From Neelides folsomi (lineage: Eukaryota > Arthropoda > Collembola > Neelipleona > Neelidae): a DNA stretch of 64,000 nucleotides. Below the pieces are notes generated by a model, which saw only the letters and a program-made list of their open reading frames with translations, had not been told where the DNA came from and ran no database searches. The stretch is taken from the NCBI GenBank assembly GCA_034687125.1, contig JAQGBZ010000039.1, forward strand, positions 1-64,000. The letters are read 5' to 3'. The position numbers and the translations under genes are program-made. Shown here piece after piece: positions 39,701-51,300 of the stretch (position 1 is the first letter of the stretch; each line of letters opens with the position of its first letter).

Positions 39701-42700
39701 CCTTCAACTCCACGATATGGCCTCACAGAATTAGGATGGTGAAAGGCTTCTTGGGCGCTGTGAGCCACAGACTGCGGCGCCATGTTCCCCATATAATTCC
39801 GCCCATTTTGGCTCATAGGGAGTTGGGCATTGGCGGCGGTCGAGGCGGGTTGTTGAGCCGATGGATGATGATTGTGAGCTTGAGGTGGATGGCTGACCAA
39901 AGACATGGAAGGAGCCATTCCAAGAAGCGGGGGTGGTGGTCCACCTCCGTTCTTTCGCTCTCCGCGGTTGTACTGATGCTGCTGTTGTTGCTGTTGTTGT
40001 TGTTGTTGTTGCGGCTGACCCACGGCACCTCCCAAACCTCCGGTTCCAAGATTCCCACCACCGATATTCCCGCTTCCATTTTGACCCTCAGACCCTGAAC
40101 GTCTCGGGCCCCTTGGAGGGCTATTAAGGATAACATTTAATTTAGTAAATCTTATATTTACTAATTCACAAAAGAATATTGAATTAGCTAACTATAGTTG
40201 ATTCACTCTTAACTGGCCGGTGAAAATTGAATCATGTTACTTGATTAGTTATTTGAAATTAAAATAAACCAATATTTATTTACATTTAAATGTACTAATA
40301 ATTTTCTGGTGGCATGACATTCTATTCCCCGGTCAATTAACATGATTCAATTTTCACCGGTCAGTTGAGAGTGAATGAACTGTAATAACTTAGCATGAAA
40401 ATCTTGATAATTTTTGATAATTAAAAAATATGAAAACGGCGATGTTGATAAAAGTGAAATTAAATTGGTAATTTACCCGAATTGTTCTAAGTCGGGCTTA
40501 GCAGGACGCTGCCTTGGCGGCTGCATCTGAGAAGTCTTTGGGTAGCTGGGACTCGGCTGGGGCTGCGGCGGCAGTCCGTTCAAATACATCTGCCCCATCG
40601 CTGCTTGATCATAGTAACCGGTCGACCAAGACATTTGGGCTCCGTACCCAGCTGTACCATATGGCGGGATTGTGAACACAGGCGGTACCTTCAAAGAAGA
40701 CTCGAGATTAACTCCCCGGCTTTCATCTCCACTATTCTATAATAACTAATTGTATTAATGAATGTGAAGTGTCGGGTCAATAATGAATCGAATCGCTAGA
40801 TAGAGCGAAGCAATATTACTTAATATGGCCCTTTCATGTAAGTCTCTTTTGACACTCTCTAAACCACCGAGAAGATTCGAAAGTAACACAGAGACTAATC
40901 CCAATTTAAAAATGTAAATGTTCAATGTTAATCCTATCTGTTTCATGATAAGTTTTAACTTATCTATAATAAGTAAGACATCGGGCAATCTTTGTTACAA
41001 GACCGATTATTCAAAATAGAATTATATAAGTTTAAGAAATAATTATTTAAACTAATGAATATTAGCACGGTTGCGATGATTTTATAATTTGTATCTCCAA
41101 ATCTGAATATAAATAAATTTTTAATTACCGGCTGTGAAGGGTACATGGGCGAGGAAGCGACGGAGCTCGCTTGCCCAGACTGGCTGACTGGGACGAATGG
41201 CGCTTGATACATCGGAGGAATCATCCCTTGAACTTGTCCTGGATGGAAACCATTGGGGTTCTTGATTGGATTCACTCCGACTCCTTGGGCCAACAGAGTC
41301 GTCGGCTTCGATTTGATCCGAGCCATAATCGGCTGGCCCTGTTCCAACAAAACCACGTCAATTATATGCCACTGCTCCCTCTCTCCACCACACTCCCGGC
41401 ATGTAGGAGTCTGATGAAAGGGAAACTTACCCGGAACAACCGAACTTCTTCTCTGAGGTAGCGATGGGCACGCTGGGCGTCTTCGTCCGATTCGAAGCTA
41501 ATGTACCAGGAGTCATTGAAAGCGAACTCACAACTATTGCATCGAGGGCAATTTCCATTCTCGAACAGTGCCTGCAACCAATTACGCCCGTTTTAATTCT
41601 TTTAATTCAATAAATGACCCACGAACACCCCGATGAGGAAAAACCATTAACAAACTCGTGACAAAAAATATTATCATTGGGGAGAGAATCTAGGAATTTA
41701 AGCCTATTCTACAAAAACATTGAGCATTTTCTAGGAATTATCCTAATTGATATTTGAGGTAAAAATGTGTTGCACTACTTTGGCTTCAATTCTCAGAATT
41801 GTAATAAACAATTTATAAAAGAACACATTGGCTTACTCCTGATCTAATTATATCCTTAATTAAATATTTACCATTATTCAATATTCAACCCTTAATAATT
41901 ATGTAATAATACGCTCTGGGCATTTGATTTAAATATTTTACAATGTTCTTACAGTAATTTCCTCGACTGGGGTTTTATCAGGAATTCCACGGAGTATAAC
42001 GACAGTTCTATTTGATATCGGCCGAACCCGTTTGCCATCAAAGTGAACTTGCACATTTTTTGATTCTAAAAAACCATTAATAGTATTAGAATAGAAATCT
42101 TCACTCGCGTCGGAGCCATCCCACAATGATTTTATAAGAATCCTCGTAATTATGTAATACCCTTTAAAACTTCGCTAATGAGATCCATATCGCTCGTGAG
42201 TTTCCTGACCATGTTAAAACTAGCCAGCGTGGAGATGTGGACATAGTGGTCGCTGTCCATCTGCGAGACTAGGAACTTGTCATTAGCCAAATTCTCCCTA
42301 AAAATGAAATTAATTAAATCCTCCATTCCCCGAACCCATTTTAATCCAAGATATATTGGAATTCATAGAAGTGTGACTCACGGAGAGAAATAGTACTCAA
42401 GCTGGGCCAGGAGCATTTTCTTGAGCGTGTCCAGTGGGACATCGAGCTGAACCTGGGGATTCTGGAGCTGTTCATTGTAGGCTGGTCGAGGAAGAGCAGC
42501 GTCTTCAGCTTGACCTCCCTCACCTGCGGTTTCCCCACTCATCACCATATGTTGTTCTCTCGACATATCAATTTCCGATTCAGAGGGGACTCATGTTGGA
42601 AACTGGGATCAAACACTTTGGGAGCAGTCGAGGATCATGGTGGAGGGAGCGGGGGCTCATGGGCGAGAGCGGGTAAACTCGTCCGAACTGTGGTCAGACG

Positions 42701-45304
42701 CGGGTGGGCGGATGCATGCGAGCCTTGGTTCCCCTCGGCGGGACTTGAGGGCCCGGGTGGGAAGCGATCGGGACAACTGGGCAGACAAGGGCTGGTGTGC
42801 CGAGTGAGTGTGGAAGAAGGTGGGAGAGGGAGTGCAAAATGGCAGGCTCTCCCCGACACCACTGGGGAACCACAGACTCCACACGACCACTCGATCCTAG
42901 ACTCGGCTACTCAAACAACACACATGCGGATCTCCAACAATGGCATCGTGGCAAGGAACGAGATCCAAAAGATGAGCCTTTTAATTAAATCGCTTCGACC
43001 CTTCGAAAAATTATTCTAAAACCGTTACATTTTGGAATAATTTCGCCCCATCTCAAGATATCCATTCACCAAAAATGGGAGTGTACCAAAGTATTTATAT
43101 TTGATTAAATCAATTATGATGGATTATTACTGCAATAATCAAAGTATCTAAAATCCAAATGAAATGTCCAATATTTTAAAAATACACTTTCTATGAAATA
43201 AAGAAATAAAAATTATACTATTTGATTCTAAGTTGTAATGTGATCAATTGTGATTATTCAATTGCAATATTAATTAATATAGATCTGTAATATTTAAAAG
43301 TTTTAAATATAGTTAACTACTATACATCTTCATCATTTTATCATAGGGTAATAAATGTACTTTACGCATTAGTTAAAGGTGTTTGTAAACGGTTTTTAAT
43401 TAATCTCGCATTGATCTTTTCTCGAGATTTGCCGCATGTGTGTTGATGAGACGAAGGCAATGTCGGGGTTGCCGTTCATAAGCCCGAATAGCACTCGAGC
43501 CCCTCTACCGCCCTTCAACTCACTTTGGGAGATTCCCTGTGTGCATTCCTCATTGTCTCGAATTGGTCAAATGGCCCATCACCCGGAAGGAGACTTCAAA
43601 GATCTTCCCATGAATCTCTCTAACCTGTTGTATTGATGGAGAGACCGAGAGGGCGAAAGGCCGGACTGATCCTCCCACGCTCTCCGTTCCCGGTCAGGTC
43701 ATCCTCTGGAAGGCGGATGGTCATGGAACGCTTTTTCAAATTTCCCCCGCCACGGCCGCCGTTGAGTCCAGGAGGATAAAAAGGGCGGCCCCCGCCATTG
43801 GACTCAACTTGTGGAGTCACCGTCACGCTGTTTGACGTCACCTGAAATATTAAACAATTAAACTTCCACGCCTACTTGCTACTTCTTCCAATACTTATTT
43901 TCCACCATGATATTTATGACCATATAAAGTTTAAGTACAAAAGGAATTGTAGGCGTTGAGTTGCGGCCTCCTCCAAACAAATATTTATTTTTTAGATTAA
44001 ACACGAAAAATTACCAGATTAGAATTAAAATCATTTATTTGCACTTGCACTTTCATACATTGGAAAAGGAATATCCATCTCCCTTTCAACTTGGAATTCC
44101 TTTCATTCATTTTATTTATAAATGTTACTTTGCTGCATAAGCATTTTATAGGGATGGGAGACGAGAATAAATTCAGAGTATCAGTTACATACTTAATACA
44201 TAAATAGATGAATGATTTTTGCTTACTATTCAGTTGATAAACAAATCTAATTTTATATAAATAACCATTTTTCATCTAAATAATCCCCACAAACAGTCAT
44301 AAACCAAAAGACCAAACAACATTACTGCTAGGTATTTATGTGTTTGTATTAAAAATTATGCTAAAGTTTTCTAGGCCTTATACATAGCCTTTACAGGTAC
44401 GCATAATCAACGTACCTAACTTAAAAGTAGACAATGGATTTAAAAAATTGAATAATAAATGGAATTTGTATTAAAGTGCGATGTTGTTTGTGGAGAAAAT
44501 TCGAGTGCGTGATTTAAAAATAGGGGCGAAGCTGAAATCCTTCAAGTTTCAATTGACGCGCAAAGAAAGGAGAAAGTTTTTGAATAAAATCCATCAAGGT
44601 GTTGGATGTCTAACAAATCTACCTATGCCTATGATATATTATATATATCAAATATCTAGTTATAGTATAGGATATGTAAGTACTATGTATGGCACTATGT
44701 ACAACTACTCTAGTGCTACGCATAATATTATTAAAAGTTATTTAAAATGGTATATTTTATTCCCATTTTATATGAGTTTAGTTTGCGCTTTCAATTTCAT
44801 TCTCTACGAAGGAGGTCAAAATACTATTTGAGCTCAGTAAGTTTCATATCATATGACAAGGAGAGAACTTTTGCTGTGAATGTCTTTGTAATTCAATACA
44901 TACAGATAATAATGTAAATAAAATCGTTTACACATGCAGAATAGAAGGATGATTCTGAATGATAGGAAATATCGAATTATTTTGAATCCCCTTGTTGGTA
45001 ATGAGATGGCTAATGAGGATAATCCGAGCATTACCTTTTGAATGATGTAGCATCTCGGTGAGTAGGAAGTGCAAACGTAGGTTCCATTCACATCCAAACA
45101 TGCCGTGAGGGTGTCTGTGATGAGCGGCGGCTGTTGGCCTCCACGACCACTCACTGACAATTGTTGTTGCTGCTGCTGCTGGTGTTGATGTTGTTGCTGT
45201 AGTTGATGCTGCTGCTGTTGCTGGATTTGATGTTGATGATGCTGGTTGTGAATTTGATGCGGATTCTGAGGAGGCCGATAGTTCCTCGGCTGGAGCATCT
45301 GCAT
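36790..45304 (-). CDS. LARP4: La-related protein 4 (LARP4/4B)
   Basis: Cytoplasmic RNA-binding protein that binds mRNA 3' ends and poly(A)-binding protein and stabilises mRNA. Fifteen exons: 45304-45035, 43841-43625, 42589-42382, 42297-42161, 42065-41953, 41571-41431, 41338-41129, 40736-40477, 40120-39698, 39012-38749, 38625-38350, 38205-37985, 37901-37576, 37357-37117, 37001-36790; all phases agree, 1172 aa. The La motif is at residues about 212-285 ([36 protein letters not shown]), and the RRM at about 297-371 ([57 protein letters not shown]). LARP4-specific tail blocks: [31 protein letters not shown], and the C-terminus PRVPKSPK. The N-terminus and middle hold Gln/His tracts. I do not see the LNPNAxxW PAM2w motif of vertebrate LARP4. 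The least certain points are the first ATG and the weak acceptor of exon 3; an alternative start [11 protein letters not shown] lies in exon 3. Confidence 0.92.
39978..40010 (-). repeat. CAA/CAG (polyGln) tract in LARP4 exon 9
   Basis: Eleven consecutive Gln codons, mostly CAA with interspersed CAG, read in the LARP4 frame. Likely length-polymorphic. Confidence 0.8.
40195..40382. mobile_element. 188-bp MITE in a LARP4 intron
   Basis: Inverted ends of about 45 bp (left TAGTTGATTCACTCTTAACT, right, reversed, CAGTTCATTCACTCTCAACT, then CCGGTGAAAATTGAATCATG in both) with only a few mismatches. The flanks are TA (40193-40194 and 40383-40384), fitting a TA-duplicating Tc1/mariner-type family. It lies in the intron between LARP4 exons 8 and 9. 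No transposase frame. Confidence 0.75.
42590..42990. promoter_or_regulatory. GC-rich, CpG-bearing island inside LARP4 intron 2
   Basis: About 400 bp of clearly higher GC content with many CpG in an otherwise AT-rich intron. It directly precedes exon 3, which contains an in-frame ATG ([11 protein letters not shown]) just before the La motif. The open frames across it on both strands look like a by-product of low stop-codon density. It may be an internal promoter and first exon for a shorter LARP4 isoform; this is inferred. Confidence 0.35.
45161..45270 (-). repeat. CAG/CAA/CAT-rich (Gln/His) tract in LARP4 exon 1
   Basis: Low-complexity repeat reading as Gln- and His-rich sequence ([20 protein letters not shown]) in the LARP4 frame. 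A second frame is also open here (Ala/Ser/Thr-rich), as expected for such repeats. The Gln/His frame is the one that splices in phase to exon 2. Confidence 0.7.
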
Positions 45305-48300
45305 TGGGCCGCTGCTTTTTCACTTGACCATTCCAACTTTTCCTTTCCGATTGCTCTCCTTATTTAAAATTAGTAAATTAGTAAAACAATTGAGATTAAT
45401 TATTAGATTAATTAAATGACTTATTCTAATGACTTATTAAATGTAATATTTATGCAATTAATTTTATATTATTTTACATATATTATTTAAAATAAAATGG
45501 AAATTGAATTTTTATACGATTTTTCATAATTGATGGAATTGTTTTTGAAATGCAAATTGGATTTTTAATTGGAATAAGCGAAATAATTTGACATTGGTGA
45601 ATTCAGATCAAAAATTCGCTTTCGTTTACTGAAAGTTTGTTCGCTAAATCAGGACAAAAAAGTTTTTGTTTTACCTTCTCACTTTTTTTGTTCGGAAAGT
45701 TGCTCTTCCAACGGCTTGTTCCTTTAATTCAGTTAGTGGGAAAGTTGGGGAAGTCTTAATTATGTAATTTCCTCTTTCGGCAATTGGATTTGAACGGAGA
45801 AGTGCATTTAGACGTAAATGGGATTTTCAAGCCGGCACTTTTAAAGTCTTCTAACGTTTTGACCAACTCAAAATATTTAGGCCAAGAACGCTTTATTTAT
45901 TAGGGGCGAACAATAGTGCTTGAAGTTGAGGGTATTTTTTAGAAAGAAAGCACATGGGGAAGAGTTAAAAATCACTGTGTATTGGAGTGCTTACAATTTC
46001 AATCACGAAGCTTGGTTCATTCAAAACGACCCACTTTCACACAACTTTTCCACCATTTTAAACAAATTACAACTCTGAAGACTCCAAAAATGTCGTAACG
46101 CCCGAAATCGAATAATGCTAATATCACAAAGTTCTAAATGACCGAAATATTCAAAAACTTTAAATTTAACTTGACAATGGCTATTTAAACACCAATTTGT
46201 ATTTAATTAAGCGGAAGTATATTGAACAAATATTTGATTGCACTTTGATGATACAAATCTCAATTTTACTTTTTCGTTGGCATTCATGAAAGTTTAAAGG
46301 ACTCGATGATTTAATAATGCCACACTCACACAAAGTTTTACAAAAAATATACTAAAATATTAACTTTTATTTTTTAATTGTTAATATTGGTAAATGCAGA
46401 CTTGATAAATATGGTTTCTGATTAATTTGATTAACACTTTAAATGTTGGAGATCGATGATTATAAAGGCGATTGTTGTAGGTGAGATTGGTGTTTGTTAA
46501 GAAACGTTCACTAGTTTTCAAAACTCGTTGGTGGAGTCTTTTTCTAACCGAGGGAGTTTTTCAAACTTAAACTGTGAAGTTAACTTTTACAGAAAGACGG
46601 CGATAATTAATATTTTAGGTAAAATCTATTCAAATCTTCCGTCTGCCTCAACAAGCCTGTTGAATTGAGAAAATAAGCCTTGTAAATAAATGGTTAGTTA
46701 GAGGAAATGAGTCCCAAATCACGTTTATATGCTTTCCTTTGCATTTATTAATTTGTCTTTCAGCTTGTTTACTTGTCTTAGTTGTTTGAATATCGGTAGA
46801 ACAAAGAAGGGCTTCATTTCCTAAATTCCTATGTTGGAATTGCTCATATAGCTAATATGTATTTGCATAAGTATTTGTACATACATACAATTATCCAGTC
46901 CGTTTTGTTCTTTGTTGTTATTTGCGGTGAGGACGCGGGAATGTGCAGTGGGAAAAAGACCAAACTCGGTGGCTCGGAGGAGCAAAATTCGAGCGCAGTC
47001 GTCGGCCCCAAACTCGGTCCTTAATAATGATTAACAGAACTTTGTAAACCATATGGAACTCAAACAACTCCATTGCAATTCAATACTTAATTATTCTCCT
47101 CATTCACCCTATAAAATACTCATTTCTCTTTCAGTTTACATACAAATTGTATATAAAAAATCGAGCCTAATATTGTATCTATACCTTGTTAATTTATTCA
47201 TCATTTATATTTTTATAAATTACAGTGTCAATAAACCCGGCGAATTAATAACTATAAATGTAATGTATTTTTTTAGTATTTCCTATGTAATTACTGAACA
47301 AGAATGGAAAATGGAAAATATTATCACTTGGGTTTAATAATCAATTTTGAAAATGGGAATATGATTTTGGTAGTAAAATCACAAATCTTTGTATGAATAG
47401 CGACTAATGGGGAATAAATTAATGGAGAAGTGGAGATAGAGAAAGATAGGAGATCAAATTTAACAGAAAGTTGGGAGCCTAAAGGGGAGAAGATAAAAAT
47501 TCCTATCTTGACAATAACGATTAAACCAACCACATCGGATCAACCAAATATTCAAATATCATTTCTCCCTTTTCCAAAATGAACATTCTCTATTGAATCA
47601 AGTCAAACTTTCACAATTTTTATTCATTTATATTTTATAAACTTCAAACTTTTCTAATTTCTAAATTGTTCTTAATGTAAAACTGTAAAAACTTATTATA
47701 AATGAAAGTAATAATTTTAAGTATTTGATATGACCTATGAGTATAGCTCATATTTAACGAGAAATAACTTTATACAAAATGTACATTTAATTTAATTAAT
47801 ATTTATACAAATATTATAATTTATAGCTTTTATAAATAGATTTCTTCTCGTTGGGTGTTTACCTAAATGTAAGTTAGATATTCGCTAAATATATTTAAAT
47901 AGTACAATGTAAATATTACTCGTACTATAGTACAAATGATGGGCTATGTAATGAAAAATATATGAATTATTTATATAGAATCTAATTTTCAAATCTTTAA
48001 AAATTCAATATTTTTTAAAAAGTACACATCTTGAATAATCCACGTTCTTGAATAAATGAAAAGTTTTACGTAAAATCGACATGAATAATATATGTGAAAA
48101 AAGATTCCTCATCTTCCCGATCCTCATACTCTGAAATTCTCTCAGCATCTTTTTAATTTTTTTCTCTTTATCCTTTGGATGCAAAATGTTTTTAAAAAGG
48201 AAGGTAGAAGAAAATGTGAAAGTCGAACGTGGGCGTAAATGGATGGTAATCAGAAAACAGCAGGGGAATCAGCATTTTACTTTCACATCCATGATACCAA

Positions 48301-51300
48301 AAATAAAACCACACCGGTGCATTTTCATTCCCTTAATTCATAAAAATGTTTTAACTCACTCCGTAACTCACTCAGTCACTCTATTCAAAATATACTATAT
48401 TAAAATATATAAATACTGATACAATGTGTATGTAGGTATAGTTGTAAGAGAAAGATTCAGAGTTAAGACAAAAGTAATTTGACCCCTTTTGTTTTAAAAA
48501 TCATAATTTTCTCAATTTTTCCAAGTTGATCCTTGACGTAATTTAAATGGAGTCTACGTCAACTCACCAACTTTCTCAAACTTCATCATCATCATCTTGA
48601 GAGAGAAATGAAATGGCAAATGAGATTTTGAAAGGTCTCACAAACTTTGTGTTTCCCACTTTCCCCTTCGGCATTTTACCTCAACTTTCCCTTCAATTGC
48701 AACTACAATATAAAAGTTATTATAAAAACAAACTAAATAATTCCTTTTGATTTCAATTATGCCTATATAATATAAGTCTATTTATATGATTAGCATATAT
48801 TTATAGGAAGCTTTTACTTAATTATAAACATTAATATTTATTAAATATTATAGGTCGAATTGATTAAAAATAGAATTTGAAAATTAAACCAATACAAAGA
48901 TCAAAACTCTGATATTCAATTTAAAACTGTTTGTAAATGCGTATTATGTAAATGATTGTGTAGTAAATGGGGATATAAATGGTCTAAATGTACATTTGAA
49001 GCGACATGCCACAAGCGAGTGTGTTTGTGCAAATGAGGTAAATCAAACAAGTGTGAAGAAGTGTTAGAGATGGAACTGATAGAGATTCGGCGGTCATTGA
49101 ATAATTCAACGAACTCTACGGCTTCATTTCCTCTTCGACTAATGAGTCCTGACGGGGAATGATCATTTAAGACCCTTCTTTACTAAAACTTAACTTTACA
49201 TTTAACCACAAACCTAAACATTCTTATGGATCTTTCAATACTTTCACTAACACTTTCCAAATACAAGAAGTGTGCGAAAAGTATTATACATCTTTAACAT
49301 AAATATCTTTTCTGTCAAATTCTATTCAGTTTTTTCTAGTTTTTTTACATATTTAACAAACTTGGGGTATTTAATCAGCATTGTAATTATTTATTTTAAA
49401 TGGTAACGGTTAATATTTTCAAATTTAAATAAATCCTGGTTAAAAAATTTTCTGTTATTAAATAATGATGGAGTTAAAAGCTGTTACTTACTTTGTACAG
49501 ATTGCAAGACTTTTTTCTATGTTTTACGTAGCAGTGGTGGAGATCTCCGCAGTCGGGTCTTTGGAAGGAGACTGAGAGGATGCGGAGAGGGAAATCCCCC
49601 AAACTGCCCCACCACGAGGAAAAATTCAACTCCTACACATTCACTCCTACACTCTCAGAGGATCCGAACCAAAAACGCTGCTCATCACTTTGACTTTATA
49701 ATGCACACAATCGCCACACAGATGTTGATATAAACTCAATGTCAGTATTAAAAAAATACTTTGGAACAGATTTCCGATAAAATTAGTATTTGATTTCAAA
49801 CAAAACGGTAAGAGCACAGTTAATGCAATTTAGTTATGTCGATTATTTGTATAAAAGAAATTCCAGTTAGTTCATTACGCTAACCATAATATAAAAAAGT
49901 CAGAACAAGTAAAACTATTGTAAGATTGTAATATATTTACCAACTTATAAATTAACATATAAATATAGCTAGCAGTGTTTCTGAATTTAAGAAGTAGAAT
50001 TTTGAATTTCAATTGTGGAGAAAGTCAGTCGCATCTTGAAAGAAGACAAAGTTGAACTGAGAAAAAGAAAACTTATAGGCGAGTAATAGAAAAAGGGGAG
50101 AATTCCTCAGCTTCCTTTTTATAACATTTTAATGTTCGAATCTACTTTGGACCAACTTTTATATATGAACCTCCCTGGTATGGATCTTTCCTATAAAGCC
50201 ATCACTGCCACCAACTGCCACCACTTGTTAGTTTACGTAGCGAATATTTATATAAATACGACTTGATATATCTTTCCCTATACATAAATATTTAAGTAAT
50301 ATTGTAAGTAGGTACAAAACATATACTATAGGTATGTATTGTATTGTGTACTAATATAATATACTGATATGTGTAAGCATGTAGGTAATACAAAATGTGT
50401 ATTGATTAAAAGAACATTGGAGTTTCAAGCATCAAAAGTATTTAGGTATAAGGAAAGTATACCTAATATATAAATCCATATTTATGTAATAACTAGGCGT
50501 AAGTATACAAAAGTAAAGCATAACAAGTTTAACAAGTAAAGTGCAAGGATGTGTTTATGTTCACTGTCATAATAATGTTAAGTGTCTGAAGTGAAAATGT
50601 GCTCTGAGCTTTATGAAGAATATAAAAGAGAGCTGGGGATGTATTGGGAGAAAAGTATTAAAGAAGATGCACATAAGTAATATACATAAATGATGCAAGA
50701 GATGATTGTCCTTTGCATCAATGCATAATAAGAGTGCGATAAGTTTAATCTTTGCCCATTCCTTATTGAGAAGAAATGACTTGTAAACAGCGGATGTTCC
50801 GAGTAAAAATTGAACAACTCTCCATAATAAATTATAAGGATGAAACATCCTTCGACATTCAGATGATTCACACTTCTACAGACGCTTTTATCTCCACTTA
50901 AGAAAAAATGACAAATTGTTTAGATGAACAAATTGCCCATAGTCGAAACAATAAATTGATCTAAATTACAAATGCTTTGTCCAGAATTTGATTTGATTAT
51001 TTTTAACTGTTTGGTTCTCACATTTTCATTTCATACTAATGCATAATAATTTAAAAGTACCAGAAAACTAATTTTAAGATAACATTTAAAAGTATTTTGT
51101 TGAACAAAATATAAAATTACTGAGTGATTGAATCAACATTGATTTATTCTTCAATGGTTTCCTATTTTGCAAAATCCATTTGAAAAGGGGAAATTGAAAG
51201 GAAGATGAAAGCGGAAGGATGTGAAATGGCGAAAGTGAAAAAATCCCTTTCATCTCCCCATTCACTTTCGCGTTCATCAGGTTTCTTCAATAAGGTTCTC

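Noticed and set aside
42510..43019. 169-codon plus-strand open frame in the LARP4 intron
   Set aside because: It overlaps LARP4 exon 3 antisense and the GC-rich island, where stop codons are rare. Opposite-strand frames are equally open and no family resembles it.
43436..43636. 66-codon plus-strand frame next to LARP4 exon 2
   Set aside because: Located just past the exon 2 donor. The minus-strand frames here contain stops, and the plus-strand frame resembles nothing known; more likely intron sequence.
44928..45323. Ala/Ser/Thr-rich minus-strand frame across LARP4 exon 1
   Set aside because: It is the frame-shifted reading of the CAG/CAA repeat. The Gln/His frame is the one that splices in phase to exon 2 and avoids an odd Trp/His-rich end.
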